From: DATAAM01 sp036260075
GTDB taxonomy: Bacteria; Actinomycetota; Acidimicrobiia; Acidimicrobiales; JAHWLA01
Length of the DNA stretch: 5,336 bases
Direction: 5' to 3'
NCBI GenBank assembly: GCA_036260075.1
Contig: DATAAM010000177.1
Span: forward strand, 1 to 5,336
Shown here: positions 5,211-5,336 of the stretch, piece by piece
How the letters are laid out: the number at the start of each line of letters is the position of its first letter
Numbering within the stretch: position 1 is the stretch's first letter
The notes under the pieces: generated by a model
The model's input: the letters and a program-made list of their open reading frames with translations, nothing else
Database searches by the model: none
What the model was told of the DNA's origin: nothing
Position numbers and translations under genes: made by a program

Positions 5211-5336
5211 TCAGATGGCCAGGTGGTGGCCGTCGTTGCCGAAGGCGGGATCGAGCTGGGTGCCGCCCACGTCGACGGTGACGGTCTTGTGGTCGGCGGG
5301 CGCCTTCGGCGCCGTGCCCACCAACGGGGTGCTGCC
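5211..5336 (-). CDS. C-terminal tail of an unrecognised protein (truncated by window edge)
   Basis: Reading the minus strand from the window edge gives 41 codons ending in TGA at 5213-5211. The last residues are DVGGTQLDPAFGNDGHHLAI. Forty of 41 codons end in G or C, matching the codon use of the neighbouring genes. The composition, rich in Gly, Asp, Val, Thr and Ala, is protein-like. The gene would converge on csp and share the terminator at 5160-5185. The opposite strand is also open from an ATG at 5215, and third-position bias cannot separate the two because they share third positions. The minus frame is preferred for its balanced composition, against a Trp/Ser/Pro-rich plus frame. No domain is recognised. 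Confidence 0.5.
   Translation of the reverse strand, partial: GSTPLVGTAPKAPADHKTVTVDVGGTQLDPAFGNDGHHLAI

Noticed and set aside
5215..5336. Plus-strand gene starting at ATG 5215 behind GAGGGG (5198-5203)
   Set aside because: The translation is Trp/Ser/Pro-rich and looks antisense. The minus frame is more protein-like and fits a shared terminator. It is not fully excluded.
1..5336. tRNA, rRNA, CRISPR array, insertion sequence or attachment site
   Set aside because: Nothing of the kind was seen by eye. The window is almost entirely filled by recognisable genes, and the only clear inverted repeats are those at 4867-4900 and 5160-5185.

Overview
The window reads as a stretch of ordinary chromosome from a high-GC member of the Actinomycetota. 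The evidence is very GC-rich DNA with G/C at nearly every third codon position, GTG starts, an F420-dependent oxidoreductase, a short 'type 2' valyl-tRNA synthetase, and start codons that look leaderless. The Acidimicrobiia are a plausible home, but that is an inference from general resemblance only. No mobile element, CRISPR array, tRNA or rRNA was seen, and no stretch over 300 bases lacks a gene.

Layout, left to right. Positions 2-679 (+) hold the C-terminal two thirds of an F420-dependent luciferase-like oxidoreductase of the glucose-6-phosphate dehydrogenase-like family. Its 3' end overlaps the 3' end of a converging small DUF983 zinc-ribbon membrane protein (645-1016, -). That gene begins at the base following the valS stop codon, so valS (1017-3494, -) and the DUF983 gene form a tight two-gene operon. 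A 20-bp gap separates valS from divergent cysS (3515-4837, +). A cold-shock protein gene (4934-5134, +) follows cysS after 96 bp, with its own promoter and a structured leader. A strong GC hairpin terminator (5160-5185) closes the csp unit. The last 126 bases encode the C-terminal tail of an unrecognised protein on the minus strand.

Together, valS and cysS supply Val-tRNA and Cys-tRNA for translation. They appear to be fired in opposite directions from one nearly symmetric -10 element, and both transcripts would start at or within a few bases of the start codon. The csp gene encodes a single cold-shock domain that binds single-stranded nucleic acid.

The most interesting signal is in the csp leader. 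A 13-bp hairpin followed by a U-rich tract sits between promoter and gene, and its 3' arm can instead pair with the Shine-Dalgarno region, because the 5' arm and the Shine-Dalgarno site share GGGGAT. This looks like a two-state RNA switch, an attenuator, or both. I found no evidence for a wholly new multi-gene system.
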